Source of the DNA: an uncultured Chitinophaga sp.
GTDB lineage: Bacteria > Bacteroidota > Bacteroidia > Chitinophagales > Chitinophagaceae
Reading direction: 5' to 3'
NCBI RefSeq assembly: GCF_946479755.1
Contig: NZ_CAMLHC010000048.1
Coordinates: 1-42,883, forward strand
Length of the DNA stretch: 42,883 nucleotides
Every line of letters begins with the position of its first letter. The first letter of the stretch is position 1. A model generated the notes under the pieces. The model saw only the letters and a list, made by a program, of their open reading frames with translations. It searched no databases and had not been told where the DNA came from. The translations under genes were made by a program, and so were the position numbers. Shown piece after piece: positions 9,121 through 15,879 of this stretch.

Positions 9121-9861
9121 TTAGATCACTTTGGCTTCTTCATGCAGCAATTTCACCAGCTCCGTCACGTTGTCTGGGTTGATCAGCTTCACACCTGCTT
9201 TTGCCGGCGGCAGCTCAAAACTCACTACGCTGGTCAGCGTATCGGTTGCAACAGGCTCTACTACGGCCAACGGCTTGGTGCGCGCCGCCATAATGCCGCG
9301 CATATTCGGGATACGCGCTTCTGCCATTCCTTTCTGACAGGAAACAACTACCGGCAGGGACACTTCGCAGATCTCTTCACCGCCTTCGATTTCCCGGTTG
9401 ATCGTGGCCACCGTGCCGTTCAGCTCAAATTTGGCTGCGATAGACACATAGGGCAGGTCCAGCAGTTCCGCTACCATACCGCCTATACCTGAACCGTTAT
9501 AGTCGATAGTCTCTTTACCGGTGAATATAATGTCATATTGTTTTTCTTTTGCATGCGCGGCAATCTGTGCAGCGATATAGTAACTGTCCGCACTGTCGGC
9601 ATTGATACGGAACGCCTCGTCACCTCCCAGTGCCAGCGCCTTCCGGATGATAGCATCGCAGTCAGCTCCGCCTACGGTGATCAGATGAACATCGGCACCT
9701 ATCGTTTCCTTCAGCTCCAGCGCTCTTACCAGTGCGTACCATTCATCATAGGGGTTAATAATAAACTGGACACCAGCCTCATTGAATTTCGTGTTATTGT
9801 CCGTGAAAGCTATTTTTGCAGTCGTGTCCGGAGTTTTACTGATACAAACTAAAATCTTCAT
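9121..9861 (-). CDS. etfB: Electron transfer flavoprotein, beta subunit
   Basis: This is the partner of EtfA; it binds AMP and completes the heterodimer. The 246-residue product begins MKILVCISKTPDTTAKIAF and has the Rossmann-like segment VHLITVGGADCDAIIRKALA. The family signature is VVSCQKGMAEARIPNMRGIMAARTK at about 170-195. It is the first gene of etfBA. A -7 box (TATATTTG on the minus strand) lies 37 bp upstream. Confidence 0.95.
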   Translation of the reverse strand: MKILVCISKTPDTTAKIAFTDNNTKFNEAGVQFIINPYDEWYALVRALELKETIGADVHLITVGGADCDAIIRKALALGGDEAFRINADSADSYYIAAQIAAHAKEKQYDIIFTGKETIDYNGSGIGGMVAELLDLPYVSIAAKFELNGTVATINREIEGGEEICEVSLPVVVSCQKGMAEARIPNMRGIMAARTKPLAVVEPVATDTLTSVVSFELPPAKAGVKLINPDNVTELVKLLHEEAKVI

Positions 9862-9897
9862 GGCCTTAAACTGTTTGGTTTAAAAATGCGGTAATGG

Positions 9898-9905
9898 CAA
9901 ATATA
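9898..9905 (-). promoter_or_regulatory. Candidate -7 box for etfBA
   Basis: Read on the minus strand, 9905-9898 is TATATTTG, an exact TAnnTTTG match. No well-spaced TTTG -33 box was found, so the call is tentative. Confidence 0.45.
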
Positions 9906-10018
9906 TCTTATTTATGTACGCCAACCGCAAGGCTATATTATGATTTTAATCAGTATAAACAACAGAAATATGAATGATATTTATAATTTGTTGATACCGG
10001 TAAAAGCACAGCAAAGAC

Positions 10019-10330
10019 ATGGACAGAATCGCACAGATCAAACAAATGCTGGAAACAAGTCCGAATGACAGTTTCCTCAAACACGCCCTGGCACTGGAAT
10101 ATATTAAATTAAACAATGACACTGCGGCCCGGCAGCTGTTTGAAGAGCTGCTGGCGTATGAACCGGGATATACCGGCTCTTATTACCACCTTGGCAAACT
10201 GCTGGAACGGCAGGAGCAGAAAGAAGCCGCCATTGCGGTATATGAAAAAGGGATGGCGATGGCCAAAGCCGCCAACGAAAGGCATACGTACAATGAACTG
10301 CAGTCGGCCTACGAAGAGCTGGTCTATTAA
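10019..10330 (+). CDS. Small tetratricopeptide-repeat protein
   Basis: This 103-residue protein is almost wholly alpha-solenoid. TPR-like helices cover about 18-52 (FLKHALALEYIKLNN, ARQLFEELLAYEPGY) and 53-86 (YYHLGKLLERQEQKEAAIAVYEKG). There is no signal peptide, so it is probably a cytoplasmic protein-interaction module. It lies 18 bp upstream of tilS and is probably cotranscribed with it. The partner and function cannot be read from the sequence. Confidence 0.8.
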   Translation: MDRIAQIKQMLETSPNDSFLKHALALEYIKLNNDTAARQLFEELLAYEPGYTGSYYHLGKLLERQEQKEAAIAVYEKGMAMAKAANERHTYNELQSAYEELVY

Positions 10331-10348
10331 TCTATTCAACACACATCC

Positions 10349-11692
10349 ATGCCGCAACATTTACTGACTAATTTTATGGCCCACATCGCCGGGCAACGTT
10401 TGTTTGACCCTGCCCAACGTATACTGCTGGCGGTAAGCGGCGGGGTAGACTCTGTGGTGATGGCCCACCTGTTCAAACAGGCCGGACTGCCGGCGGGTAT
10501 CGCCCATTGTAACTTTCAGCTGAGAGGGGAAGAGTCCGTCCGTGATGAACAGTTTGTGCAGCAACTGGCCGCCTCCCTTGGCCTGCCGTTGTACACCACC
10601 CGTTTTGATACCAACGCCTATACCGAAAGACATAACGTCAGCATACAGGTGGCCGCGCGGGACCTGCGCTATCAGTGGCTGGAAGAGGTCCGCCAGCAGG
10701 AAGGTTACAGCTATATCGCTACGGCCCATCATATGCAGGACAGCGTGGAAACCGCACTGATGAATTTCTGCAAAGGCACCGGTATTGCCGGTCTGCATGG
10801 TATCCTGCCCAAACAGGAACGGATTATCCGTCCGCTGCTGTTTGCCGACAAGGACGTCCTGATCGCTTATGCTGCACTGCACGGCATCGGTTTTGTGGAA
10901 GACAGTTCCAATATAACGGATAAGTATACACGTAATTTTTTCCGTCACCAGGTTATTCCCCGTATGCAGGAAGTGTATCCTGCCGCGGTGAAAAACATGG
11001 ACAATTCCATCCAGCGGATGCGCGAGGCGGAAATACTTTACCAGGAATCTGTGGCACGGCACCGTAAACGCCTGCTTTTTCAGAAAGACAACACCTTTAT
11101 GATCCCTGTGCGGAAGCTGCAGCAGACAGTACCGCTGCAGACGGTCGCCTGGGAACTGCTGAAAGATTTTGGTTGTTCGGTAGCGCAGCTGCAACAAGTG
11201 CTGCAACTGCTCCACAGCGAATCAGGACGCTACGTGGAAACATCCACGCACCGTATCATCCGCAACCGCAGCTGGCTGCTCATTACGCCGGCGGCACAGC
11301 CGGATGCCGCCATTCATGTGCTGGACGCAGCGCCCGCACACGTGACCTACGATAACGGACAGCTGCAGGTGCGTCAGCAGGAGCGGGGACAGGCGGCTAT
11401 TCCCACGGCGTTGGAAACAGCCTGGCTGGACGCCGCCAAAGTAAGTTTCCCGCTGATCTTACGCAAGTGGAAGCAGGGCGACTATTTTTATCCGCTAGGG
11501 ATGCCTAAAAAGAAAAAGATCAGCCGCTTCCTGATAGATCAGAAACTGTCGCTGCCGGAGAAAGAAAATGTATGGGTGATAGAATCTGCCAAAAGAATCA
11601 TCTGGGTAGTGGGCATGCGTATCGACGATCGCGTCAAGATCACCACAGGAACAGAGAACATCATTGCTATAACATTAAAAACCCGGGACTAA
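10349..11692 (+). CDS. tilS: tRNA(Ile)-lysidine synthase
   Basis: TilS attaches lysine to C34 of the CAU-anticodon tRNA-Ile, changing its decoding from AUG to AUA; it is essential in most bacteria. The 447-residue product has the N-type ATP pyrophosphatase P-loop SGGVDS at 30-35, the downstream HCNFQLRGEES and TAHHMQDSVETALMN segments, and a TilS C-terminal domain ending with KWKQGDYFYPLGMPKKKKISRF at about 375-395. The length matches Bacteroidota TilS. The stop codon lies inside the loop of the terminator hairpin. Confidence 0.95.
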   Translation: MPQHLLTNFMAHIAGQRLFDPAQRILLAVSGGVDSVVMAHLFKQAGLPAGIAHCNFQLRGEESVRDEQFVQQLAASLGLPLYTTRFDTNAYTERHNVSIQVAARDLRYQWLEEVRQQEGYSYIATAHHMQDSVETALMNFCKGTGIAGLHGILPKQERIIRPLLFADKDVLIAYAALHGIGFVEDSSNITDKYTRNFFRHQVIPRMQEVYPAAVKNMDNSIQRMREAEILYQESVARHRKRLLFQKDNTFMIPVRKLQQTVPLQTVAWELLKDFGCSVAQLQQVLQLLHSESGRYVETSTHRIIRNRSWLLITPAAQPDAAIHVLDAAPAHVTYDNGQLQVRQQERGQAAIPTALETAWLDAAKVSFPLILRKWKQGDYFYPLGMPKKKKISRFLIDQKLSLPEKENVWVIESAKRIIWVVGMRIDDRVKITTGTENIIAITLKTRD

Positions 11693-11704
11693 GCCCGGGT
11701 TTTT
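11677..11704 (+). terminator. tilS terminator overlapping the tilS stop codon
   Basis: A perfect 11-bp stem pairs AAAAACCCGGG (11677-11687) with CCCGGGTTTTT (11694-11704) around a 6-nt loop that contains the tilS TAA. A/T tracts on both sides make it usable from either strand, including for the convergent rhomboid gene. Confidence 0.85.
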
Positions 11705-11743
11705 AATTTGCGCGGGGTAAAGTACCCCGCCACTGAAATATCA

Positions 11744-12352
11744 TTAAGGACGGTGCAGCAGCAGGTCTACGAAACGGGCACCCAGCTCCGGATGGAAAAT
11801 CAGCGGAAACACGATCCCGAACAAAGCTCCCCAGAAATGCGCATCATGGTTGATGTTGCCGCCGCCTTTCCTGGAAAGGTAAGCGGAAAGGAACAGGAAC
11901 AGCACCCCGTAAAGAACAGCCGGCATCTTAATGAAAAAGAACACGCCGATCTGTGCCCAGGGTTCTACCATGATAAAAGTAAAGAGCACCGCGGAAATAG
12001 CCCCTGATGCGCCCAGTGACGCATAATGGGAGTTATTGCGGTGTTTGAGAAAAGAAGGGATATCAGATACGATGATACCTAACAGGTAGTACAACGGATA
12101 CATCAGCTTTAAGCCAAACAACGCCCTGAAAACATCTTCCACATATGGCCCGAAGAAAAAGAGGGTCAGCATGTTGAAGATAAGATGGGTATAGTCGGCA
12201 TGTACAAACCCCGAGGTGATGAACCGGTAATACTCGTTATGATTTTTTACCATGTATGGTTGCATCGTCAGCTTATCCAGCTGGTCATAATTGTTCAATG
12301 CTGTATAGGAAATCAGGCAGGTAATAATGATAATAATAATACTGACGGACAT
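11744..12352 (-). CDS. Rhomboid family intramembrane serine protease
   Basis: The 202-residue polytopic membrane protein has about six hydrophobic segments. The catalytic serine is in GASGA (Ser116), and the histidine of the dyad is in HDAHFWGALFG (His172). The L1-loop region HADYTHLIFNMLTLFFFG is the conserved rhomboid segment. The enzyme cleaves transmembrane substrates in the inner membrane; its targets are unknown. It is convergent with tilS and shares the bidirectional terminator. Confidence 0.92.
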   Translation of the reverse strand: MSVSIIIIIITCLISYTALNNYDQLDKLTMQPYMVKNHNEYYRFITSGFVHADYTHLIFNMLTLFFFGPYVEDVFRALFGLKLMYPLYYLLGIIVSDIPSFLKHRNNSHYASLGASGAISAVLFTFIMVEPWAQIGVFFFIKMPAVLYGVLFLFLSAYLSRKGGGNINHDAHFWGALFGIVFPLIFHPELGARFVDLLLHRP

Positions 12353-12380
12353 AAGCTCAGATGTTAGACTATAAATGTAA

Positions 12381-12854
12381 CTATTGATGATGATATTTTT
12401 CCCTGTTTAATACCGTATAGGCACGATACAGTTGTTCGGTAAAGATGAGCCGCACCAGCTGATGCGGGAATGTCAGCGGTGACAGGGACATCTGCAGTTG
12501 CGACCGTTGCAGCACGGACTGGTCAATGCCGAAAGCGCCGCCGATCAGGATGATCAGTTGCCGCGTGCCGGCATTGGTACGCTGTTGCAGGAATTCTGAA
12601 AACTGTACGGTCGTCATCATTTTCCCGCGTTCATCCAGCGCCAGCAGATAATCGGTGGGTTGCAACAGGTCGAGGATGATTTTAGCCTCCTGTTTTTTCA
12701 GTTCAGGTACCGATAAACTGGCGGCCTGTTTGACTGTAGGAATCAGCTTCACCTCAAAATCCACGTAATGTTGTAACCTTTTTTGGAAAACGGCCATGCC
12801 CTCCCTAATGTAGGGATCATGCTCTTTTCCGATGCTCCAGAGTTGAATTTTCAC
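12381..12854 (-). CDS. rlmH: 23S rRNA (pseudouridine(1915)-N3)-methyltransferase
   Basis: RlmH, a SPOUT-class enzyme, methylates pseudouridine 1915 in helix 69 of assembled ribosomes. The product of 157 residues has the SAM-binding knot segment LIILIGGAFGID and the conserved C terminus LTFPHQLVRLIFTEQLYRAY...KYHHQ. I chose the GTG at 12854, which gives the standard KIQLWSIGKEH N terminus and family length. A TTG two codons upstream is the alternative. No good ribosome-binding site helps decide. Confidence 0.93.
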   Translation of the reverse strand: MKIQLWSIGKEHDPYIREGMAVFQKRLQHYVDFEVKLIPTVKQAASLSVPELKKQEAKIILDLLQPTDYLLALDERGKMMTTVQFSEFLQQRTNAGTRQLIILIGGAFGIDQSVLQRSQLQMSLSPLTFPHQLVRLIFTEQLYRAYTVLNREKYHHQ

Positions 12855-12927
12855 TTGCAATAATCATTAAACAACAGTTGTAAAAGTAAGTGTAAATCAG
12901 AAAATTGCAGAAAAAAAATAGGAAGAA

Positions 12928-12958
12928 TTTGGTATTTTCGAAAAAAGGGCTACCTTTG
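12928..12958 (+). promoter_or_regulatory. Promoter of tRNA-Arg
   Basis: TTTG at 12928-12931, a 19-bp spacer and TACCTTTG at 12951-12958 give an exact match to the Bacteroidota sigma-A consensus (TTTG-N19-TAnnTTTG). It lies 20 bp before the tRNA 5' end. Confidence 0.85.
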
Positions 12959-12978
12959 CAATCCTATCACAAACAAAT

Positions 12979-13052
12979 GGCTGCGTAGCTCAACTGAATA
13001 GAGCATCTGACTACGGATCAGAAGGTTTCAGGTTTGAATCCTGACGCGGTCA
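12979..13052 (+). tRNA. tRNA-Arg, anticodon ACG
   Basis: The 74-nt cloverleaf has acceptor GGCTGCG/CGCGGTC with two G-U wobbles, D-stem GCTC/GAGC, and anticodon stem TCTGA/TCAGA with loop CTACGGA. The T-stem is TCAGG/CCTGA with loop TTTGAAT, and the discriminator is A. CCA is not encoded. Position 19 is A and position 56 is U, in place of the nearly universal G19-C56 tertiary pair. It lies downstream of a consensus promoter and is followed by a strong terminator. Confidence 0.95.
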
Positions 13053-13057
13053 CTAAG

Positions 13058-13090
13058 AAAAGGTCACTTCATTGAAGTGACCTTTTTCTT
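13058..13090 (+). terminator. Terminator of tRNA-Arg
   Basis: A 13-bp stem pairs AAAAGGTCACTTC (13058-13070) with GAAGTGACCTTTT (13074-13086) around a 3-nt loop. CTTTTT follows. Confidence 0.85.
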
Positions 13091-13141
13091 TTTACGTCGG
13101 CTGTAAAAGAATAATGCTGCTCTCCCGGCAACACTACACAT

Positions 13142-13324
13142 TTAACATCTCGCAGTTTGACAAGTGGTCCGGGTATTACAGATGATAGCCTGTGTGGCGC
13201 ACATACAATCACTTGGCAACGTAGCGCCGCCAATGATCTCCGCCTGTTTCTCTTCGCTCAGGGCAGCGATCTGGATTTTTCCCAGCAGTAATTTTTTTAC
13301 GGAGCCTGCTTTTACTTTTTTCAT
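13142..13324 (-). CDS. GG-leader Cys-rich peptide precursor (class I lanthipeptide-like), lone copy
   Basis: The 60-residue peptide starts MKKVKAGSVKKLLLGKIQIA and has the leader end LSEEKQAEIIGG at about 29-40. The core is short (ATLPSDCMCATQAIICNTRT...), with five Cys and several Thr/Ser. Leaders of this kind (basic start, LSxxK-IxGG) are annotated in Bacteroidota as class I lanthipeptide or GG-type natural-product precursors. I chose the ATG at 13324; the frame has eight more codons upstream. No LanB/LanC, protease or exporter gene is near. The core differs from those of the three precursors at 15073-15786. Confidence 0.7.
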   Translation of the reverse strand: MKKVKAGSVKKLLLGKIQIAALSEEKQAEIIGGATLPSDCMCATQAIICNTRTTCQTARC

Positions 13325-13401
13325 GACGCGGATTTTGATGAGTCTCAAAGGTCAGCCTGGCTGCTGCAAGTTTCCTTCAGTAAAAAAACAGGGAACGGCG
13401 G

Positions 13402-13986
13402 TTAACTGCTTTTCAGCACTTTGGTCCTTACCGTATTAAAAAACTCGGGAGTTAAGCCCAGGAAGGAGGCAATGTATTTTTGCGGGACACGTGTATCAAA
13501 CGCCGGATATTTCTCCCTGAAACGCCGGTAACGTTCTTCTGCTTTCAGCAGATGTTGCTGTAATATCCGGTGCTGGTAAACGGCTAAAGAATACTGGAAT
13601 ATTTTCCGGTAGAAATGTTCCAGTTTGGGTACCCGTTGTAAATAGGCCTCCAGGTCAGTATCATGAATGCGGAACACCTCTGAAGGCTCCAGTGCCTCTA
13701 CGGCATACAGGGACGCTGTTTGAAAGGTACGGCTGTAAATATCCGATATCCACCAGTCTTCTATACCGAAATAGAAGGTATGCTCGTTTTCCTCCTCGTC
13801 GCGGAAATAAGTTCTCAGACAGCCTTTATTGATATAGGCTTCATGCCGGCATACTTCACCCGGACTGATCAACAGCTCTTTTTTCTTCAACGGCTGCACT
13901 TCAATCAGTGAACAGAACTCGTCGGCCTCCTTCGGGCTTAGTTGTACATGCCTGGCAATATTCTTCAGGATGTTGTCAAAAATCAT
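13402..13986 (-). CDS. Crp/Fnr-family transcriptional regulator
   Basis: The 194-residue protein has a cyclic-nucleotide-binding-like beta-roll at about 20-115 (PLKKKELLISPGEVCRHEAYINKG). It ends in a short helix-turn-helix region at about 160-190 (VPQKYIASFLGLTPEFFNTVRTK). Many Bacteroidota paralogues of this size are stress or metabolite sensors, and the ligand is unknown. It lies between the lone peptide precursor and the DMT permease, divergent from the latter, so it may control either neighbour. This is inference from position. Confidence 0.88.
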   Translation of the reverse strand: MIFDNILKNIARHVQLSPKEADEFCSLIEVQPLKKKELLISPGEVCRHEAYINKGCLRTYFRDEEENEHTFYFGIEDWWISDIYSRTFQTASLYAVEALEPSEVFRIHDTDLEAYLQRVPKLEHFYRKIFQYSLAVYQHRILQQHLLKAEERYRRFREKYPAFDTRVPQKYIASFLGLTPEFFNTVRTKVLKSS

Positions 13987-14088
13987 AGCGATAACAACAT
14001 TTTAAAACCATTTCTAAAGATACCTTAATTTTTCCGGCCTTCTCCGCGCTCTACCTTTACCGGATAATGGCTTACAAACTACGTTAAC

Positions 14089-14982
14089 ATGCATCATTCA
14101 TTTTTTAAAGCAAGCCTGCTTGTGATACTGGGCGCCATCAGCTTCGGGGTACTGGGCACATTTGTTAAACTGGCCGGGAATGATGGCTATGGTACTGCGA
14201 CCATCAATTTTGCCCAGGTGCTGATGGGAGTGCTGATACTGGTACTGTTGAATCTTTTTGCCAGGCATACGACAGACAACAGCCGGATATTTACCACCCG
14301 TGAAAAATGGCTGGTGATGTTACACGGCGTTTGTGTGGGGTTGATCGGTACATTCTATATGCTGTCTATCCGTTACACGTCGGCCGCCATCAGCATTGTG
14401 CTGCTGAACCAGTCGGTCTGGATGGGCGTGCTGCTGGATAGCATCCGGAGCCGGCGTTTTCCATCTGCCCGCAAAACAATATCAGTAGTGATTGTCTTGG
14501 CCGGTACGTTGCTGGCCACGAATATTTTACGGGCTGGCGCCGCCTTTAGTATGGCCGGCCTGCTTTTCGGGCTGCTGGCTGCCATCGCGAACACCACCTC
14601 CATTTATCTCTCCAGTCATGTAGTGATCCATAAATCACCACTGCGCAGGACACTGTACCTGAGCATAGGTTGCCTGATAGCAGTAATGCTAGTATGGGGC
14701 CGTACCCTGTTGCATCAGTTTGATCCGCAGATAATGTGGCGCTGGAGTATTCCACTGGCACTGACGGGAATGGTGCTGCCACCGCTGCTTTATATCAGGG
14801 GAATGCCGGTGATTGGCGTAGGTCCCAGCAGTATCATTACCAGCCTTCAGATTCCTGCCGCCGCTATTTGCGCGCTGCTGGTGCTCCATGAGCAGGTGAA
14901 CGGATACCAGTGGGCTGGGATCTTATTGATCATTGCAGCGGTGATATGGATGAACATCCCCACTGTAAAAAAAACGGAATAG
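14089..14982 (+). CDS. DMT-superfamily permease (EamA type)
   Basis: The 297-residue inner-membrane protein has about ten hydrophobic segments in two EamA halves (about 1-140 and 150-295). The first helix carries the common start LGAISFGVLGTFVKLAG, and the second half ends in the typical LHEQVNGYQWAGILLIIAAV. The family exports amino acids or other small metabolites; the substrate cannot be read here. It starts 103 bp from the divergent Crp/Fnr-like gene, with a near-consensus -7 box TACCTTTA at 14052-14059. It lies just upstream of the three-precursor array. Confidence 0.88.
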   Translation: MHHSFFKASLLVILGAISFGVLGTFVKLAGNDGYGTATINFAQVLMGVLILVLLNLFARHTTDNSRIFTTREKWLVMLHGVCVGLIGTFYMLSIRYTSAAISIVLLNQSVWMGVLLDSIRSRRFPSARKTISVVIVLAGTLLATNILRAGAAFSMAGLLFGLLAAIANTTSIYLSSHVVIHKSPLRRTLYLSIGCLIAVMLVWGRTLLHQFDPQIMWRWSIPLALTGMVLPPLLYIRGMPVIGVGPSSIITSLQIPAAAICALLVLHEQVNGYQWAGILLIIAAVIWMNIPTVKKTE

Positions 14983-14997
14983 CTGCAGGGTGAAGTA

Positions 14998-15027
14998 TTG
15001 ACGCACTGTACGACTGCATACCCTTTG
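14998..15027 (+). promoter_or_regulatory. Candidate promoter of the peptide precursor array
   Basis: TTG at 14998-15000 and TACCCTTTG at 15019-15027 resemble the Bacteroidota -33/-7 pair with one extra C in the -7 box. It lies 45 bp upstream of the first precursor ATG. Confidence 0.5.
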
Positions 15028-15072
15028 CAGATACAAAGACGATATTTATACTTCACCTGAAATGCTTCCGTT

Positions 15073-15291
15073 ATGAAAAAGAGAAAGTTACAGCTCCCTA
15101 AACTCTCACTGCACAAAGCGGTCATCAGTGATTTATCCCAACAAAAGATAACCGGAGGGGCTACATTGCCCTGGGAAACCTGTGGTCAGACGATCTGCCA
15201 GGCAAGCTGCCAGTGTACCCAGTTTAACTGCCCTTCCCGCGACCCTAACGGCGTAACCTGTGTGCTTACCTGTATTACAACTGTATGTTGA
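15073..15291 (+). CDS. GG-leader Cys-rich peptide precursor 1 (class I lanthipeptide-like)
   Basis: The 72-residue precursor has the leader MKKRKLQLPKLSLHKAVISD followed by LSQQKITGG (ending at about residue 29). Its ~43-residue core carries seven Cys and many Thr (TCGQTICQASCQC near the start, TCVLTCITTVC at the end). This is the Bacteroidota lanthipeptide-type leader; Thr/Ser dehydration and thioether formation with Cys are inferred from the family. It is the first of three tandem paralogues. No modification enzyme lies within the window. Confidence 0.78.
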   Translation: MKKRKLQLPKLSLHKAVISDLSQQKITGGATLPWETCGQTICQASCQCTQFNCPSRDPNGVTCVLTCITTVC

Positions 15292-15317
15292 TAATAGCTA
15301 ACCAAAACCCTTTCGTT

Positions 15318-15548
15318 ATGAAAAAGAAAAAACTGAATCTTTCCAAACTTACCCTGAACAAAGAAGTGATCGGTAACCTGTCGCAGGAAAAGATAACAGG
15401 TGGCGTCTCTTCACCACGACTTACCTGTAACCTTACCTGTCTTCGTACTTGTCTGCAAACCTGCCTGGACAGCTGCTTTTGTACCGAAATATCCCAGTTT
15501 CAGGCCTCCTGTGAAACAGGCTGCAATACTACCGCCATTTGTCCTTGA
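15318..15548 (+). CDS. GG-leader Cys-rich peptide precursor 2 (class I lanthipeptide-like)
   Basis: The 76-residue paralogue has the leader MKKKKLNLSKLTLNKEVIGN then LSQEKITGG. The core has a regular TC-xx-TC-xx-TC ladder (LTCNLTCLRTCLQTC), then SCFC and a spaced C-terminal Cys set, with nine Cys in all. The ATG at 15318 is chosen because the 5' flank AAACCCTTTCGTT directly before it is repeated before precursor 3. It starts 26 bp after precursor 1 ends, so the genes are probably cotranscribed. Confidence 0.78.
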   Translation: MKKKKLNLSKLTLNKEVIGNLSQEKITGGVSSPRLTCNLTCLRTCLQTCLDSCFCTEISQFQASCETGCNTTAICP

Positions 15549-15579
15549 CAGGCCATTATTTAACCCAAACCCTTTCGTT

Positions 15580-15786
15580 ATGAAAAAGAAAAAATTAAAC
15601 CTTCCCAAACTTTCATTGAGCAAAGAAGTCATCAGCCATTTATCCCAGGATAAAATAGTGGGTGGGGCAACTGTACTGGAGAATACCTGTCGCAGGTCCT
15701 GTTTTCAATCCTGCATTACCTGTTTTGTTACCTGCCTTGATTGTGTAACGCAAGATCTTTCCTGCCCGGTTACAGCTTGCCGGTAA
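15580..15786 (+). CDS. GG-leader Cys-rich peptide precursor 3 (class I lanthipeptide-like)
   Basis: The 68-residue paralogue has the leader MKKKKLNLPKLSLSKEVISH then LSQDKIVGG. The core (ATVLENTCRRSCFQSCITCF onward) holds eight Cys. The ATG at 15580 follows the same AAACCCTTTCGTT flank as precursor 2; a longer frame from 15400 overlaps precursor 2 out of frame and is rejected. It is the last gene before a strong bidirectional terminator. Leaders of 1-3 are much more alike than their cores, the usual pattern for diversified peptide families. Confidence 0.78.
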   Translation: MKKKKLNLPKLSLSKEVISHLSQDKIVGGATVLENTCRRSCFQSCITCFVTCLDCVTQDLSCPVTACR

Positions 15787-15842
15787 ATATGCTTGTGTAA
15801 ATGCATGCATTGGCCATCTGATCAGTAGCATGAACTTATAGC

Positions 15843-15871
15843 GGGCGTCTCAAAATACTTTTGAGACGCCC
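15843..15871. terminator. Bidirectional terminator between precursor array and uvrA paralogue
   Basis: A perfect 13-bp stem pairs GGGCGTCTCAAAA (15843-15855) with TTTTGAGACGCCC (15859-15871) around a TAC loop, with ATTTATTTT after it. It serves two convergent units. Its core is shared with hairpins at 18301 and 27111. Confidence 0.85.
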
Positions 15872-15879
15872 ATTTATTT

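Noticed and set aside
15400..15579. Longer start for precursor 3
   Set aside because: It overlaps precursor 2 out of frame; the ATG at 15580 gives a leader nearly identical to precursor 2.
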